In this document: positions 34,661 through 47,897 of the stretch, piece by piece
How the letters are laid out: every line of letters starts with the position of its first letter
How positions within the stretch are numbered: the stretch's first letter is position 1
Source of the DNA: Apis mellifera
Taxonomy: Eukaryota > Arthropoda > Insecta > Hymenoptera > Apidae
NCBI RefSeq assembly: GCF_003254395.2
Contig: NC_037638.1
Location: 19,643,207-19,707,206 of the forward strand
Length of the DNA: 64,000 nt
Direction: 5' to 3'
Notes under the pieces: generated by a model
Told to the model about the DNA's origin: nothing
The model's database searches: none
The model's input: the letters and a program-made list of their open reading frames with translations, nothing else
Made by a program: the position numbers and the translations under genes

Positions 34661-37600
34661 TGAAGGATATTCGTCGAAGGCATCATCATTCTTGTTGTCT
34701 CTCCGGATCTCTTCTCCGGATGCGTCGTCAAAGACGGTGGATCTCGTCCCCTCGTCCGGGTGGTGTTGCACGAATCACCGCGTACCACCGCGCGGACCTA
34801 TCCTCGCGAAATATAGCCAACTGGTTCTCCGGCTGGACGACTTCATAACTCCTCACTGGGCGAATATCGTGGGAGGCCCGTGCCTCCGAGAGGACTGGTT
34901 CGACTTTCTCTCTCTCTCTCTCTCCCTCTCCCTCTCCCTCTCCCTTCTCCTCTTCCCCGCCTCCCCTCATCCCGCACGGCCGTTTCCCATCGCGTTCCTC
35001 TTCCTCCTTACGTCCCTCTGCCTTGTTTCGTTTCTGCTTCGGCCGTGCACGCTGCACGCGATGATAACGAACGAAGGAATCCCGCAGGAATCTTTGTACG
35101 GGATAAAAGGATTCTGACCGCATACGAACAGGCATCCGCGCTAATGGTTCCGACACTCCCGCCACCCTCCGCCTTCCTCCTCCGCCCGCTCCCTTTCTCC
35201 CCAATCCTGCCACACGTATATAGGTATATCCAACCTCGACCAAAGACCACGGCTACTCCCGTCCTCGTTCCTCGGCCTAACGATCGGTATTTCCACTTGT
35301 AAGCGCATTCCGAGAGAGTCCGCGCGTCGTCGATCGAGAGCACGATCGAGAGGCGCGGCGTGGTTGCGAGCGCGGTTCGTTGGTCGATCGATTCGTGTAG
35401 CGAGTGGCCGAAGAAACGAGGAGAGGAGAGCGGTGGTGGCGCGCGCGCGCGATGGAATTAGGTGGCACCAGGAAGGGTAGGTTCCTCCTTACCGCGATAC
35501 TAAAACAAATTCTTTCCGCGCGAGGGGCTCCCAGCGACCCGGCAGACAAGAATCTCGAGCAGCCGGGCCACTTCTCACGGCGGCCGCTTTGATCTCGCCC
35601 GACCACCCCCTCGTCTCCATCACGGTCACTCGAGCACCGGCAGCAGCGCGACCGCCTCCCTCGGCAGCGAGCCTTTTTACCCGGTGCTGGAGCTGCTACT
35701 CTCTGCCCCCTGCCCCTCGTTACGCTCCACCCGACCCGGACGGGGACTCTCGACGACGCGGTGTCCGAAAACCAGCGAGAGATATATCCCACCGCCGGAC
35801 TACGCCGTGGATTCATTCGGTTTTACTATTATTACGCATACCGTCACGCGCGTGCGGCTCGTTCCGCGCTCTGGAATCTTGCAGGGATCCTGCTAAATCC
35901 CGAACTCTCCATCTCCCAAGGATCTCCGCGCCGACGACACTGGCTCGCTCGCTCGCTCGACTTTTTCGACCACCGCTGCCTCTCGATTTCGATCTCGCGG
36001 AACATTGTGAGCATTTCGCCTTGATATTCCGTTGGATGAAAAAGGAAAAAAATTATCGATCGATCTCGCACGGCCGAAGAAGCCATTTGGAAGGCTCGGC
36101 GGAGGGGGGAGGGAAGGTGGAGAGGAAGGGGGGAAGAGGAGGAGAAAGAAGGGGAAGAAGAAAGAAGCTGTCAAGATCCGGGAGCAGTGGTGGTATACGC
36201 GTATACTGTTAGCGCGGAGGTTAGCTGGAAACGGGGATCGTTTCCAAAAAAGATGCCTGACGAGTAAATGTGACCGATGGATCGGACGTTCTCTCACGGT
36301 CTCGCGAGAAGATTCACGATCTTGGTTCGAGAGCGGAGACAGAGAGAGAAAGAGAGAGAGAGAGAGCTCATTATGCTCGGCGAATACGAAATTCAGTCCA
36401 CGAGGTTGACAATCGAGGGCCCCCGAGAGACACGGGCTCGCGTCACACCGTGAACGAGGGCCCCATCAGGGATGCCACGCGCGTGTGATCGGCCACGACG
36501 CGCCGCGTGCCGTTTCACCCGCCTTCCTTCCTTCTCCGATTTTATCGCTCCGCTCGACTTCTCTCGCAATCCGTTTCCATTCGCTTACTTCGGTACTTCG
36601 TTCTTTATACGCGCAAACGTTTTATTACGTCCCTTGGAAGGAAAGAAAAAAAAAACGAAACACTCCTTTATCGATAAAAAAAATTGCAACTCGACGAACG
36701 GCGGACGACGATCGATGAATAATAGAGTTTCGAAACGACGACGATGAGAGGATAAGAAACGATAAAGACGAGGAAAGATGGAGAGAAGAGAAGCCAAAGG
36801 CAAAGAGATTTAAGGTAAACGATTAATTCGTGGTGGTGGAAGGAAACGACGGGAGAGTGTACGAGTAAGAAAAGAAAAAAAAGGTCGAAGAAGGGATGGG
36901 GAACGACGAAGACGACGAAGAAGTACGGCGTGCTTCCTGTTGCCCTAATCTTCCACTCCGGCGAGATCTCGTCCTCGGGAGGAATTATTTCCGATAAAAA
37001 ACGGGCGAGTAAATCAACTAATTTATCGTTTTTGCGATTGGGAGGAAGGTGGGTCGTGAACGCGTTTGCCGGAGCATAGGCTGGCTTGGAATGGCAGGAA
37101 TCCCTTTTGGCGGGTCCTGGATCTGGTCGTCCTTTCCGAGGGCCATTCGTGGGAAAGAATATCGGCTGACGTTCGGGACCACACGGTCGAATTATCGGTG
37201 TTTTGGCGTGTTATAGGACTCTCTCTCTCTTTCTCTCCTCCTCTTCTCTTCTTCCTCCTCCTCTTCCTCCTCCTTCTCTTCCTCCTTCTCTTCCTCCTTC
37301 TCCTCCTCGTGCTGTTCCCGTTCGGCCGAATTGGCTCGCGCGAGCGCGCGTCCGCTCGCACACACCTCTGCCCCCCGCGCACTCCGATGCTCCCTTTGCC
37401 GTCTTTGGCCGTCTTCCGCGGAACGAGCAAAGGGAATCTCCTACGGAATCCACGTCCCCGCCGACTGTGGGAACGAAAGCACGAGATCGCGATTCCCCGT
37501 ACACCGTGTTCAGAGGCGTTCATCGACAACCAGATTCCTATCCTATCTAGCTTTATCTCTCCCTCCCTTCTCCCCGCCTCCCCCAACCACCCTGTTGCTC

Positions 37601-40600
37601 GCTCCAGCATTCAGGTCCGCCGGTATCGAGCTGGAATTCGCGGGTTCCGTGACGTGTATCGAGCAACAGTCCTCACCTACCCTCCTCGTTCTTCCATCTA
37701 CAATCCGCATTCCCCGTTCGCAGAAGCGGACAATCGAGGATCGAGTTAATTCCACGCGAATCGTCCCATCGATTCTCGCGTGTCCCTCTTTTTAAAACGA
37801 CGATTAAAACAGTTGTTGTTGTTGTTGTTGTTGCTCCTCTCGGTGGTGAGCGAGCGAGCTAACGAATATCACTCTGCGATGAATCTCCGCGAGGATAGCG
37901 AGCGATCCGACTCCTTGTTGGTTTAATCCGGTGGACTCCGGTGATGATCGGCGGCGAGAATGATCGAGAAGGAAAGCGAGATCGGTAATGAAGTGAAACG
38001 GAGGAAAGGAGGTCTTTTCTTGGAGGGAGAAACGACTGGCCGGGATCGAGAGACGTTATTATTAATGTCGAGCAAAAACGCCGAAATACATCATCCGGTC
38101 AGCGACGGCCACCTAAGTAGTCGGCCGACACTGGAGGCAGATGAGGTGGACGAGGGGGAGGAAAAGGTTTCGGAGGCAGAGCGAGAGCGCCGATACACAC
38201 CGACACCGGGTCCACTCCGGGTAATTAATGGTTTTACGATATTGGAAATATCTTGGGAGCAACGGAGCAGAATCCGCTCAGGCGTCAAAACGAAAGGTCG
38301 GTCTCCGCCCCCTTTGGTGGCGGTGGCCCCCTCCCCCTCCCCTCCCCCGATCCGATCCGATCCCGATTTCACGATACGCGCGTTTTTACGATCGATCCGC
38401 CACGATCGAGCCGGGGATATCTTCGCGGCGACGACGACGAGGAGAGGAGAGGAGGGGGACAATGAGCTCGGAGATCGGGTTTATTTAGCTAAAGCGATTC
38501 GACGTCAAGATCATCGGGAGCGAAGACGAAGCGAGGGAAAAAGTGGAGAGCACTCGGGTGTGTACGCGCAAACGGGGGGGACCACCTGGTCATCCGAGGA
38601 CTCGACTCATTCTTCTGTCCAACGTTCGACGAACAAGAAGAAGGTGAGGTAGCAGCAGCAGCAATAGCAACAGAAGAAGAAGAAGAAGAGGAGGAACGAG
38701 ACGAAAGAGACGAAGCAAGAGGAGAGGAGAAAGAAGAAGAAGAAGAAAAGGGATTCCTGGTAAATTAGCATACACCGCTCGAATCGGTGACTCCGCGGAT
38801 ATCTGCTATCCTCTTTGTTCTCACTCCTGAAAATATATAAACGAATTTCTCTTCTGATTCGCATCGTATTCGCGATTCAATTGAAAAGAGGAAAGCGGAA
38901 ACTCGATCGAAGAGTTGGAAGAAAGATCGAAGAAAGATGGAGGGAGAGTGACGAAGCGGAGAGAGAGAAAGAGAGAGAAAGAAAGAGAGAGAAAGGCAGA
39001 GGAGAGAAATTGAAGAGAGGGAAAGAACGGGGAAAGAGGGGGGGGAAGAAGGAGAAGAGGACCCAAAGGCCCCGAAGGACCCACCGCCGTGTTCCGCGAG
39101 CCTGGTAATTACACCGCAAGGCTGCCGCGAAAGAGAGGCGTCAAAATCGTCCTCTCCTCTCCCCTTCTCGCACCTCGACCGTTTCTCTCCCCCTCGAATT
39201 TTGTTGCTCTCGCGCGATCCTCACCGACCCACCACCGGCCATTATCGAAATTGATATTTTATCGATGACCCGCGCCACGTAATCCACCGGCCCCTTATTG
39301 AGTTATTTCCCGGTAATTACGAATCGACGACGATAATTCGAGGTTAATCGACGGACATATCGCCGTCGGCCTCCACGATCTCTCTCCGCCTTACGATCTC
39401 GGTGTTCGAGTAGTCCGCGTGTCGAGCGCGATAAAATTTTTTTACCCGACAAAGAACGATAAAAATTAGGCTAATCGTCGGCGGTCTAGATAATTTAAAG
39501 ATAATAGCCGAAATTAAAACGGAGGAACGGGGGATAGGCTCGTGCGCCACTCGACGCAAACGGCGGAAAAGGAAGAAGGAGATCGTGGGAGATTGGGCGA
39601 GCGAGAGTCGAGAGGGACGCGCGAGGACGGAACGGAACGGAGGCGAGGAAAAAATCCCCTGCGGTCGCAAAACAAAATGTCACGTAATTATCGCGGTAGG
39701 TGTTCCATCGGGAAGGAAGGACGAGACAGAGAGAGAGAGAGAGAAAGAGAGCAACCTCTCGGGCCGTCTCCTCCTGCTCCTTCTCCTCGTGTTGGCGACC
39801 GGTAGGTAAGCTTTCAGCGAGCAACGGGCAAAAAGTGCAGCGAAAACCACCGTTGGGATCGTAAAACGGGGCCGTTTATGAGATGGGACCGACGCGTCGT
39901 TCAGAGGAGGGACCGTTTCCACCGGTCCTTGTGTAATAAACGTTCTCTAGTCTTTCGAGCCTAGTAGGCCCACCGGGTAAGCGCACCTGCGCTCTGGGAA
40001 AGGGCCCTATCGCTGCCCTTCCCTTTCCTCCTCTTCCCTTCCCTTTCCTTCCTTTCCCTTCCCTTCTCTTCCCTCCTCTTCCCTTCCCTTCCCTTCATCG
40101 GTTCTCGTGTTTTTTCGATGGACCGGAAAATAACGTCTGAACGTCCGCCTCGCGAGAAATTCAGGGATCGTGCTCGAGATGATTCAACCGCGTCGCGGCT
40201 CGTCCCTTCGTCCCTAACTGCTCGCATCCATATCCTTGCGATCGTGGGTGGACACGCGACATGAGCCAAAAGCCACGGGGACAAGCACGATACACGATGC
40301 CGCGCCGTGGATTTTCATAACCACCGACCACCGACTTCGGGCCGAGAAAAATGGTCGGCCGTTAACGAAAACTCGGCGACACCAACGACGGCCGGATTCG
40401 CGTCTCTCTTTCGGAGAGCTCGGCCGATCCGAAATTCGATCGATGCGCGTGGATCGAGTCCGTGGATCGAGTACGTGGAAGAACGCGAAAGAGAAACGAG
40501 ATCGAGATCGTAGGCACGGCAGGGTATCGGGAATGGCGGAGACTCGGAGGAGGTCCACCGGACGACGGGAGATCGTGAATTACGTTGGAGGTTGGATGGT

Positions 40601-43600
40601 GGATCGATGGCCGATCGTGCGGATATACGGAGTTGAAACGTCTGATCTGAGATCGACCGTACGCGATAAAGGAACGATTCTCGCTCCCACCCACGAGACA
40701 ACGGTAGGTCCGTCCACGAAAACGGCTTCATTAGAGGATCCTCTCTTATCCCCCGTATCCCGCTGTCCGAAAACTCTGAGACGTCGCCTCTCGTTACCGC
40801 GTCGATCCGCGCCCCCCCTTGATCGTCGCCGAGAGTCGATCGACGCGTCTCGCGAAGTCGCGAGATAATCGATCCCCCAAACGAAACCGATCGTTCCTCG
40901 TGTATTCTCTCGTACACTCCGACTTTACGCTCCGATTTCTGATCCGCATCTATTCATTTTCGATGCAACGGTATAGAAAATCTAGCCATTACGAACATCG
41001 ATTACGAACATCACCTACGAGCATCACTTACGAGCATCTCGTCGCAATGCCCACGATCATTTCTTAGCCTCGGTAAACGAGACACGAGGTCTCTTTCCTC
41101 TGTGTACCTGTTTTTTTTTTTTCGAAAGGCAGCTCCGAGTAAATAATCTTCCAGTTCCTTTTCCTTTCCGTTTATTTCCGTATTTGCTTTTTCTTGGGAT
41201 AAAAGCGATTATCGCGTAAGCGGTTAAGCAAATGAAAACGAAAAGAAAAGAAAAGAGAAAAAAGAAATGAAAAAAAAAGGAGAAAGGAAAATAGAAGAAG
41301 TTTGGAAGAATGGAAGACGAGATGAAGGATATGTATGCGATAGCTTAGCGCAAGTCCTCGATGACTCTCTTTATCTCGTGCTCTCATCGTTCCATCGTCG
41401 CCCCTTCTTAATTCACAGCCAGCCACGGCCATAATTCGCGTTTTACCTCGCGGTGTTTATGTACTTTTAATAATGCCTGATATCTCGTCGAGGCGCTGCT
41501 CGATTCCTCCGGGGCCCCCGACCACCCCATTCCGTCCCCCCTCCTTCCCCTCCTGAACCTCGACTCTCGCAGTCTCAAGCTCCCTGCTGTGCGCCCATGC
41601 GTGCTTCAACTCGCCCGAGAAACTTTCGACCGATCCTCGAGTTTTCTCGCTCGCAATATCTTCAACTCTCTTCCTTCTGTGCCCCGAATTTTTCCAAATT
41701 TTCCATTCCGACGATTCGAAATTTATTAAATTGCAGAGAAGAAGTATCGAAAAAGTCGTTTCATCGATATATACTTCATTCCTCTTCTATTCGTTTGGTA
41801 AACTTTCGAGAGTATTACTTCTTCGAAGCGAAATAATATTTGTATATACTGTTGAACGCCTCGAAGAATATCGATTTTAAAGGGAACACGTTGTCACGGA
41901 TTAAACGTATGAAAAGTAAGGACGGCGGACGAAATCGTGGCAAAATTGTAGCCGGAGCGCGGAGGAAGCGCAATACTTGCCCGGTCGTGGGCCGCTCGTT
42001 CCTCCTTCGTCGGGCAGCCGGTCGTCCCAACCTCCCGGTCGGTCTCTCTCGGTTTCTGCGGCGCGTTCGCCGTCACCGCCACCCTCCGGCACATGTTAAC
42101 AGCACTTTAAAGTTTTATTAATAAGGATAAATCAGAGGCGCCCCGCGGATGAAGTTGTCGGTGCCACGGTCCAGCGCGTATAATCTGGCATCGGGAACAC
42201 AGAGCGGCGCAGGGACGGGGGATGGAGAGGGCCGAGAGGGCCGAGAGGGCTCGGCAACACGTCGCTTTACGACCATTGCCCACAATGTCGTGTGCTCGCA
42301 ACGCGACCTCACAGAGATATTTATCGTCCCGCTGCCGCTCTGCCTCTGCCCCCTCGTTTCGCTCTTTCCCCCCCGCTGGAGAATCGCGATTTCCACCGGA
42401 ATCTCGCTGAATCTCGAGCGCGAGACTTGCGAGACGCCACTCCTCGTGTGCCCTTTGGAAAACGACACGAGAAGGGGGAAATTTTTCGAGAAACGCGATC
42501 GATCGAGAATCGAAGAAGATTTTGATTTTCGCTCGGATGATCGAACAGAGTCGAGTAAATAAATTTTCGCGAGAAGAAAGGAAGAGGAATAATTATTATT
42601 TTCGTTGAAGTAAATATGCTCAACAATATGACGGAGTCTGAATTCGTTCTTATTTTACCTCTTGAACTCGAACAGGCTTCAATTTATCTTGATTTTAACT
42701 TGTAAGCTAAGCAATTTACAGATTGACTCTTCGAAGCACAAAATTATCTATTATCCGTTAAAAAATTAAAAGCAATATTAAATCTCCATCAGTGGAGTTC
42801 TATCTAACTCGTTTGATCGAATTGATCTACGTTTGAACTCGGTTTGAAAATACAAACTCGTACAAATATTCCTCGTTCGATATCCTATCACGGACTGTCA
42901 TTAGATTATTTAAATCCTATAAAGTCTGTCAAATAAATAAATAAATAACTTTAAAAAAAGCAATAGAGTCGAGCGTTTCGGAATAACGAAACGGTAAACG
43001 AGGCTGAACTCGTTACAGAGTTCAAAACCCCTCGCTTAGCCTAGAGGCTTCGCTCTCCCGTGAAAGAGCGTTACGCCGATAAAGCGAAATTCCTCCTGCT
43101 CTCGTAAAAATTCTTTCGAATAAATTCTCCGATATTATGCGACCGATAATTACGACCGCGGCTCTCCCAACTCGAGAGCCGAGGGAAAATTACGAGTTCC
43201 CCGCGACGGTAATTTCTTTCCCTCCTCCGGTTCTACGCGGCTATCGCCGAAACGGCTCTTGGCTTAACCGATTTTCCGCGATCCGCTTAAATCCTTGCGC
43301 GCGGATCGAATTATAACCGCGCGCGTCGATCCCGCGCGATAAGGAACGGCGAACGCCTCGCGGTCTGTTGCGCCCCGCGATTTCTCCCGCTTTCGTTTCA
43401 ACCACGCAAAACAGGAGGTGGGAAGAATGCCAAGGAAGAACGCGGAAGAGCGTATCGCGAGGCGAACGCTAAACGCTTCTAAATGCTTCTCGAATCGACG
43501 CGAATTAGCGTTCGAGCGAGCGCGACCAACGAACGTGCTTCCGAGGTCTGGTGAAAATCGAACGATGCGAGCAACGAAATTAAACGGACGTCGTTGTACG

Positions 43601-44029
43601 ACGCGGGAACGAAGAGCGACTTGGAAAGCTTTATCCGGGGCGCATTCCGAGCGAGGATCGCGTTAACCCTTTCGAAGAAAGAAAGAGAGAGAGAGAGAGA
43701 GCAGAAAGAAAAAAGGAACGCGTGGCTAATTACGCAAGACCAGTATACCAGATTGAGAAGGGAGAAGGGGATGGAGGGAAAGAACGGATGAGGAGGTCGA
43801 AGAAATTCCAAGAAGCTGGAGGAACCGTAAAGATTTCAACGACCTCCACCTACCTCCGTGGCCACGGTCCTTGGTCCTTGGAGCTGGTCGAAGAAAAGGG
43901 CGCGCAAGGTAGACGAGAAATATCTTTTCAAAGAATATCTCGAAGAGGGGGAGGAGGGAAGGGGAGGAAGAAGAGGAGTCGTCGCGGCCGGTGGCCCGCG
44001 CGTCCGGTAGAAACGGTAAACGGTGCACC
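34661..44029. other. Intergenic DNA between converging Wnt1 and Wnt6, left part
   Basis: GC-rich and gene-free so far as I can see. It contains pyrimidine tracts (34905-34955, 37219-37309, 40017-40096), a (GTT)n at about 37813-37833, and an AT-richer patch at 42590-42960 with (AATA)n. CGGCTCTC (43159-43166) and GAGAGCCG (43174-43181) form an 8-bp stem. Long frames here are low-complexity Arg/Ser/Leu translations on both strands and are not supported as genes. Confidence 0.55.
37219..37309. repeat. Pyrimidine-rich (CTCCTT)n tract
   Basis: About 90 nt of C and T only. It accounts for the leucine/serine/proline runs of overlapping open frames here. Confidence 0.9.
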
Positions 44030-44180
44030 GGCTTAAAGCCCGTGGAATTATCCTCCTGTAAACACCTACCTAATTAAGATTGGAACATTTTAACGTCCTG
44101 CTCGGGGACCCCAATAAACCGCCTAACGTACAGCCAGTTTGTTAGGCGCTTATGGGATCGTTTAATTAATATTGGCGTCG
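44030..44180. promoter_or_regulatory. Compact candidate regulatory element between Wnt1 and Wnt6
   Basis: It contains TGTAAACACC (forkhead-type), CCTAATTAAGATTGG, CCAATAAACC and TTTAATTAATATTGG within 150 bp. GGGGACCCC (44104-44112) is palindromic. CGCCTAAC (44120-44127) pairs with GTTAGGCG (44141-44148). The sequence is complex and unlike the repetitive flanks. Conservation across bees would be expected if it is an enhancer; that cannot be tested here. Confidence 0.3.
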
Positions 44181-46906
44181 GACCAGCGCGGCCGGCTCGA
44201 ACGACCGACCACCTCCGGCGCCTCCATGCCTTGCCCCTGTACACTTGCAACTTGCACCGTCTAACGTGTTTCCAGGGACCAGCTTCCAGCTTGTTTCTCT
44301 TCCCCCCTCATCTTTATCTCTTCCTTTATCTTTCCCTCTTTTCCACGCTCCTTTATTTTTCACAGATTCTTCCAGCCGAAGTGGAAGCGCGTTTCGCAAC
44401 CCGATCCCTCGCGATGGAAAAAAGTTGAACGTACGCGTGTCTCGAACAGTTGTGCTCTCCAACCTTTCGACCGTCCATTCACGATACCCTCGTATCGTCG
44501 TTACTTTCTTCCTCGCGGTCGTTGGAAGGGAAACGAAGAAACGCGCAAACTGGCAGGATCTGGACGAGAACGGGGCACGAGGAAGAGAAGAGAAGAGAAG
44601 AGAAGAGAAGAGAAGAGAGAACAAGCAACGGGCACGTTGCCGGCACACGGCACTCGGTTCTGCCTCTCTGGAAGGCGAGCAGGACGATTAATCACGGTCG
44701 CGTTTTGCGGTTTTGTCGCGCGTCACGACCCACGTGCGTTCCGCGGACCCCATTGTTCCGCGTCTAATCGTTCCAGGAACGGTGCCGAACGATCGTTCTT
44801 CGTGGGAGAGTTGGTTGACTCGCGTGTGCGCCGGTGTCCATTCACTCGCCGCGTCCATCGTCGACACAACCTCCGTCATTTTCTCTTCGTTCCTCTTCGT
44901 TTCCTCTTTTACGATTCATTGTCGCGAGAAACTATCGCGCGCGCTAAATCCAATATCCGGGAACAATGTCCCCGGACATCGCGTTAGGATTTGCCGCGGG
45001 ACGCGCCATATCCGGATAATGAATAAACGCGCGAACGCGGTAATCGGAGCGAAGGAACATCGGTTAAATGGAGCATCGCGTCCGGTTCAAGTAGGTAGTA
45101 GGTAGGTGTTATCCTCTCCTCGGTGATGTATTCATTAAGCCGTAATAACCACCGCCACGGATCGGCGGATGTCGAGCGAAATTGAATTACCACCGGAAGA
45201 TCCCGCGAGGAACGGGAGGAGCAAAAATGTGGCGCGTCTCGGGGAAACGAAGAGAATTTAAAGTCCGGGGGATACGAGGTTCGGTTGATACGCCGGTCGG
45301 TAACTCCACGACCAATTTCGAAGGGGGCCATTTTTCCCTCAAAGGGGAACGTGGACGGCAGCTGAAAATTACCCCGGTTGGACCACCCAGTCGGCTCAAA
45401 GCAGACCAATCTCTCGGCTATGGGCTAATCGAGTCGAGACGGGCCGGCCGGTGCGGGATGGTGGGGCTAATTGCAGCTCACCACCTTCCTACCCTCCAGA
45501 GGTCGACCTCTCTATTAAGAGACCTTTACGCGGTCTCCTCTCGCGCGCGCACGCACGCACGCACGCACGTATATCCTCTCCGACGTGCTCTCCTCTTCGC
45601 CGCGTCACGTATTAAATTGGAGGGTGTAAGCGCGATCCTAAATTTTTTACTTAACCCCTGCCAACGAGTTTTCTCGAGGACCCTCGAGGATCTCCTCTCT
45701 CCTCTGCCTCTATCCACCCCCTCCGTTTATCCTTCGCCTCGTTCGCGATCATCCACGCTCCTCCTTCCACCCTTTCTTCCTTTCGCGAGGAAGGATCGAG
45801 AAATTTGCGAAGTGTATCGATGTCAATTTCGTCAACTCGAAAGCCTGATGAATCGTCGACTGTCGTTGACTCGGGCTCGAAGAAGTTGGAGAACAATTCG
45901 GATGTTGGAATACGATACGGATGTAAATGTTTGTCTGTCCTTCGCCTCATCTTTTTATTCATCGATGGATACTTTTTTTTTGTTGCGGATACGCCCTCCC
46001 CCTACTCCTCTATCCCTGCTTCGTTTCATGAACAGAATCGAGAAATTCGCGTGTACGCGTCAACGTTTTACAACTTGATAAACCCCCTCTAAACCCAATT
46101 ATCGTAGATCGAATCAGGGATCGAGCGACGAACGACCGACCCCTGTAGAGTTCGTAGATCGTATCGAAGCCTACTCCCGTACAATAAGACGGACGCGTTA
46201 ATTTTCACGTTCCACGAACGGACACGTTCGTCCATCGAAAGGATGAGACGAACAACGGGCGAGAGCTGTTGTCAAAGTGGAAAAAAGATTTCTCCTCACG
46301 AGGTTTATGGCTTCCGCTATCGCCGAAACGTGGCGAGCGTGTCGCGATACGGCGCGAGCCTTCTTCCCCGGCTTTATGGTTATGCGAAATTCCTCTCTCT
46401 CCCGTGTGGTCGTAAAACTATTTTATAGGAGATGTAGACACCGGTTGTTTATTGCTTGCACGACCTCTCCCGTGTACAAGGTCGAATTACAGCTAAAAGC
46501 CTGTGTTCTACACGACGCGATAATATACGAGGCCTCCTAACGTCTCGCCGATTTCCTCTCCGTCTTTGCCGTCCACCGTTTCACCGATCATTCTCCTCCG
46601 ATCACGCGCTCCAACCTTTTTTATATCACGATCCCTTTTGTTTCTACTTCTCTTGTACGGATTGCTGAGGACGCGCTCGACTTACCTTGAAGAAAAAAAG
46701 AAGAAAGAAAGAAGGGAAAAGAAGAGAGAGAAAAAGCTTCGATCGATCCCTTTTGGTCCCTCGTTGCGCTTCTCCTCTCCGAGAAGCAACGATCCACGAC
46801 GATTGAAACGATCCAACGATCGATTATTCGAGGATCGTGCGAGTGTGGGTGCACGGTTATGGGAGAGTAACGAACGAGAATTCGGCCGGGGATACACGTT
46901 TTTTCT
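44181..46906. other. Intergenic DNA, right part
   Basis: GC-rich with an (AGAAG)n repeat at 44582-44620 and (CGCA)n at about 45548-45568. Motif-rich patches include GGGCTAATCGAG (about 45423) and GGGGCTAATTGCAGC (about 45463). No gene is recognised on either strand. Confidence 0.55.
44582..44620. repeat. (AGAAG)n pentanucleotide repeat
   Basis: About seven units of GAAGA. Confidence 0.9.
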
Positions 46907-46912
46907 TTTATT
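46907..46912 (-). terminator. Candidate Wnt6 poly(A) signal
   Basis: AATAAA on the minus strand (TTTATT on plus), about 525 nt downstream of the Wnt6 stop codon. It is the clearest signal seen, but not the only possible one. Confidence 0.3.
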
Positions 46913-47225
46913 CGCATTTCACGCTGCACAATATTATAAACTTTCGTCCATTCAGTCTTATTTACAGAAAACGCGGAGAACGCAAGCGCAAGAGGGGAGG
47001 AGGGAGGAAGGGAGGGAGGGAGTGGGTGCGTGGGAGTGGAGAGGGAGAGGGGAGGGGAGTTGAGAGACGAGAGATAAGGGACGAAGAGATAATAAAAGAG
47101 AGGAGGCGGTGCGACGACAAAAGGTCGACGCAAGCGAGAAAAGCGACGATCGTTTCGCTTGCCGCGAGCGAGTAAAGCGCGAAACGCTCGAAACGAACAA
47201 ATTAAGAGATACTTGGAAAGCTTGG

Positions 47226-47254
47226 AACGAAACGAAACGAAACGAAACGAAACG
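47226..47254. repeat. (CGAAA)n pentanucleotide repeat
   Basis: About six units of AACGA. The complementary unit (CGTTT)n is found at 54241-54289. Confidence 0.9.
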
Positions 47255-47333
47255 TGTTTCATACGATCGAGCGCGTTTTACTAATCGAGCATTCAAACTA
47301 CATTCGACAGCGCGACGCGTATATTACAAGTGT

Positions 47334-47334
47334 C

Positions 47335-47402
<68 letters not shown>
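47334..47402. repeat. (TA)n microsatellite next to the Wnt6 stop
   Basis: About 34 TA units with one interruption (ATGTA). It lies within the first 105 nt of the presumed Wnt6 3' UTR and could form a long AU hairpin in the RNA. Confidence 0.95.
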
Positions 47403-47407
<5 letters not shown>

Positions 47408-47435
47408 ATAAGTAGAGAAAATTCGATTCGAGAAT

Positions 47436-47897
47436 TTAACGACACGTGTTGATGGTTTTCTTGACCAGACAAGTGTTGCAAGTGACCTCGCAACACCATC
47501 GGAATCTACATTCGCAACTGATCTTCTCCTTGACGACCCTCGTGTCGTATCCCCTGCCGCAACAGAGGAGCTCGCATCCATCCACTCCCTGACTGGTGGA
47601 GTTGCATCGTCGTCCCTGCGTACCCAGCGAGCCCGTTTTTCTGTTCGGCTTGCAGAAGTCGGGCGAGTCCTCGCTGTAAATCAGATCGAATCTGTCCGGC
47701 GGCTTGATGGTCGGCCCCTCGGTGATGAAGCTGTGCCCGTCGTTGCTCGGTATCACCTTGGCCGCGCCGTCGAACGACTCTTTCAGCCTGTTCCCCACGT
47801 CCCGGAACGGTGGCATTTTCCGCCAACAGGTTCGAACCGTGCACGATCCGGAGAGACCGTGACACTTGCATTCCGTGCTCATAAACTCTCTGATGGC
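47436..47897 (-). CDS. Wnt6: Wnt6 last exon: lipidation hairpin and C-terminal cysteine knot
   Basis: Starts in phase 0 after CACCGACAG with AIREFMSTECKCHGLSGSC; the acylated Ser codon is at 47850-47852. It continues through RTCWRKMPPFRDVGNRL, KPPDRFDLIYSEDSPDFC, a CNSTS glycosylation sequon and CCGRGYD to the TAA at 47436-47438. 153 residues. Confidence 0.96.
   Translation of the reverse strand, partial: AIREFMSTECKCHGLSGSCTVRTCWRKMPPFRDVGNRLKESFDGAAKVIPSNDGHSFITEGPTIKPPDRFDLIYSEDSPDFCKPNRKTGSLGTQGRRCNSTSQGVDGCELLCCGRGYDTRVVKEKISCECRFRWCCEVTCNTCLVKKTINTCR

Larger units (their letters stand above)
46913..47435 (-). other. Wnt6: Probable Wnt6 3' UTR
   Basis: The stretch between the stop codon and the candidate poly(A) signal. 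It contains a (TA)n microsatellite that begins only 33 bp after the stop and a (CGAAA)n repeat. The 3' end is inferred. Confidence 0.35.
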
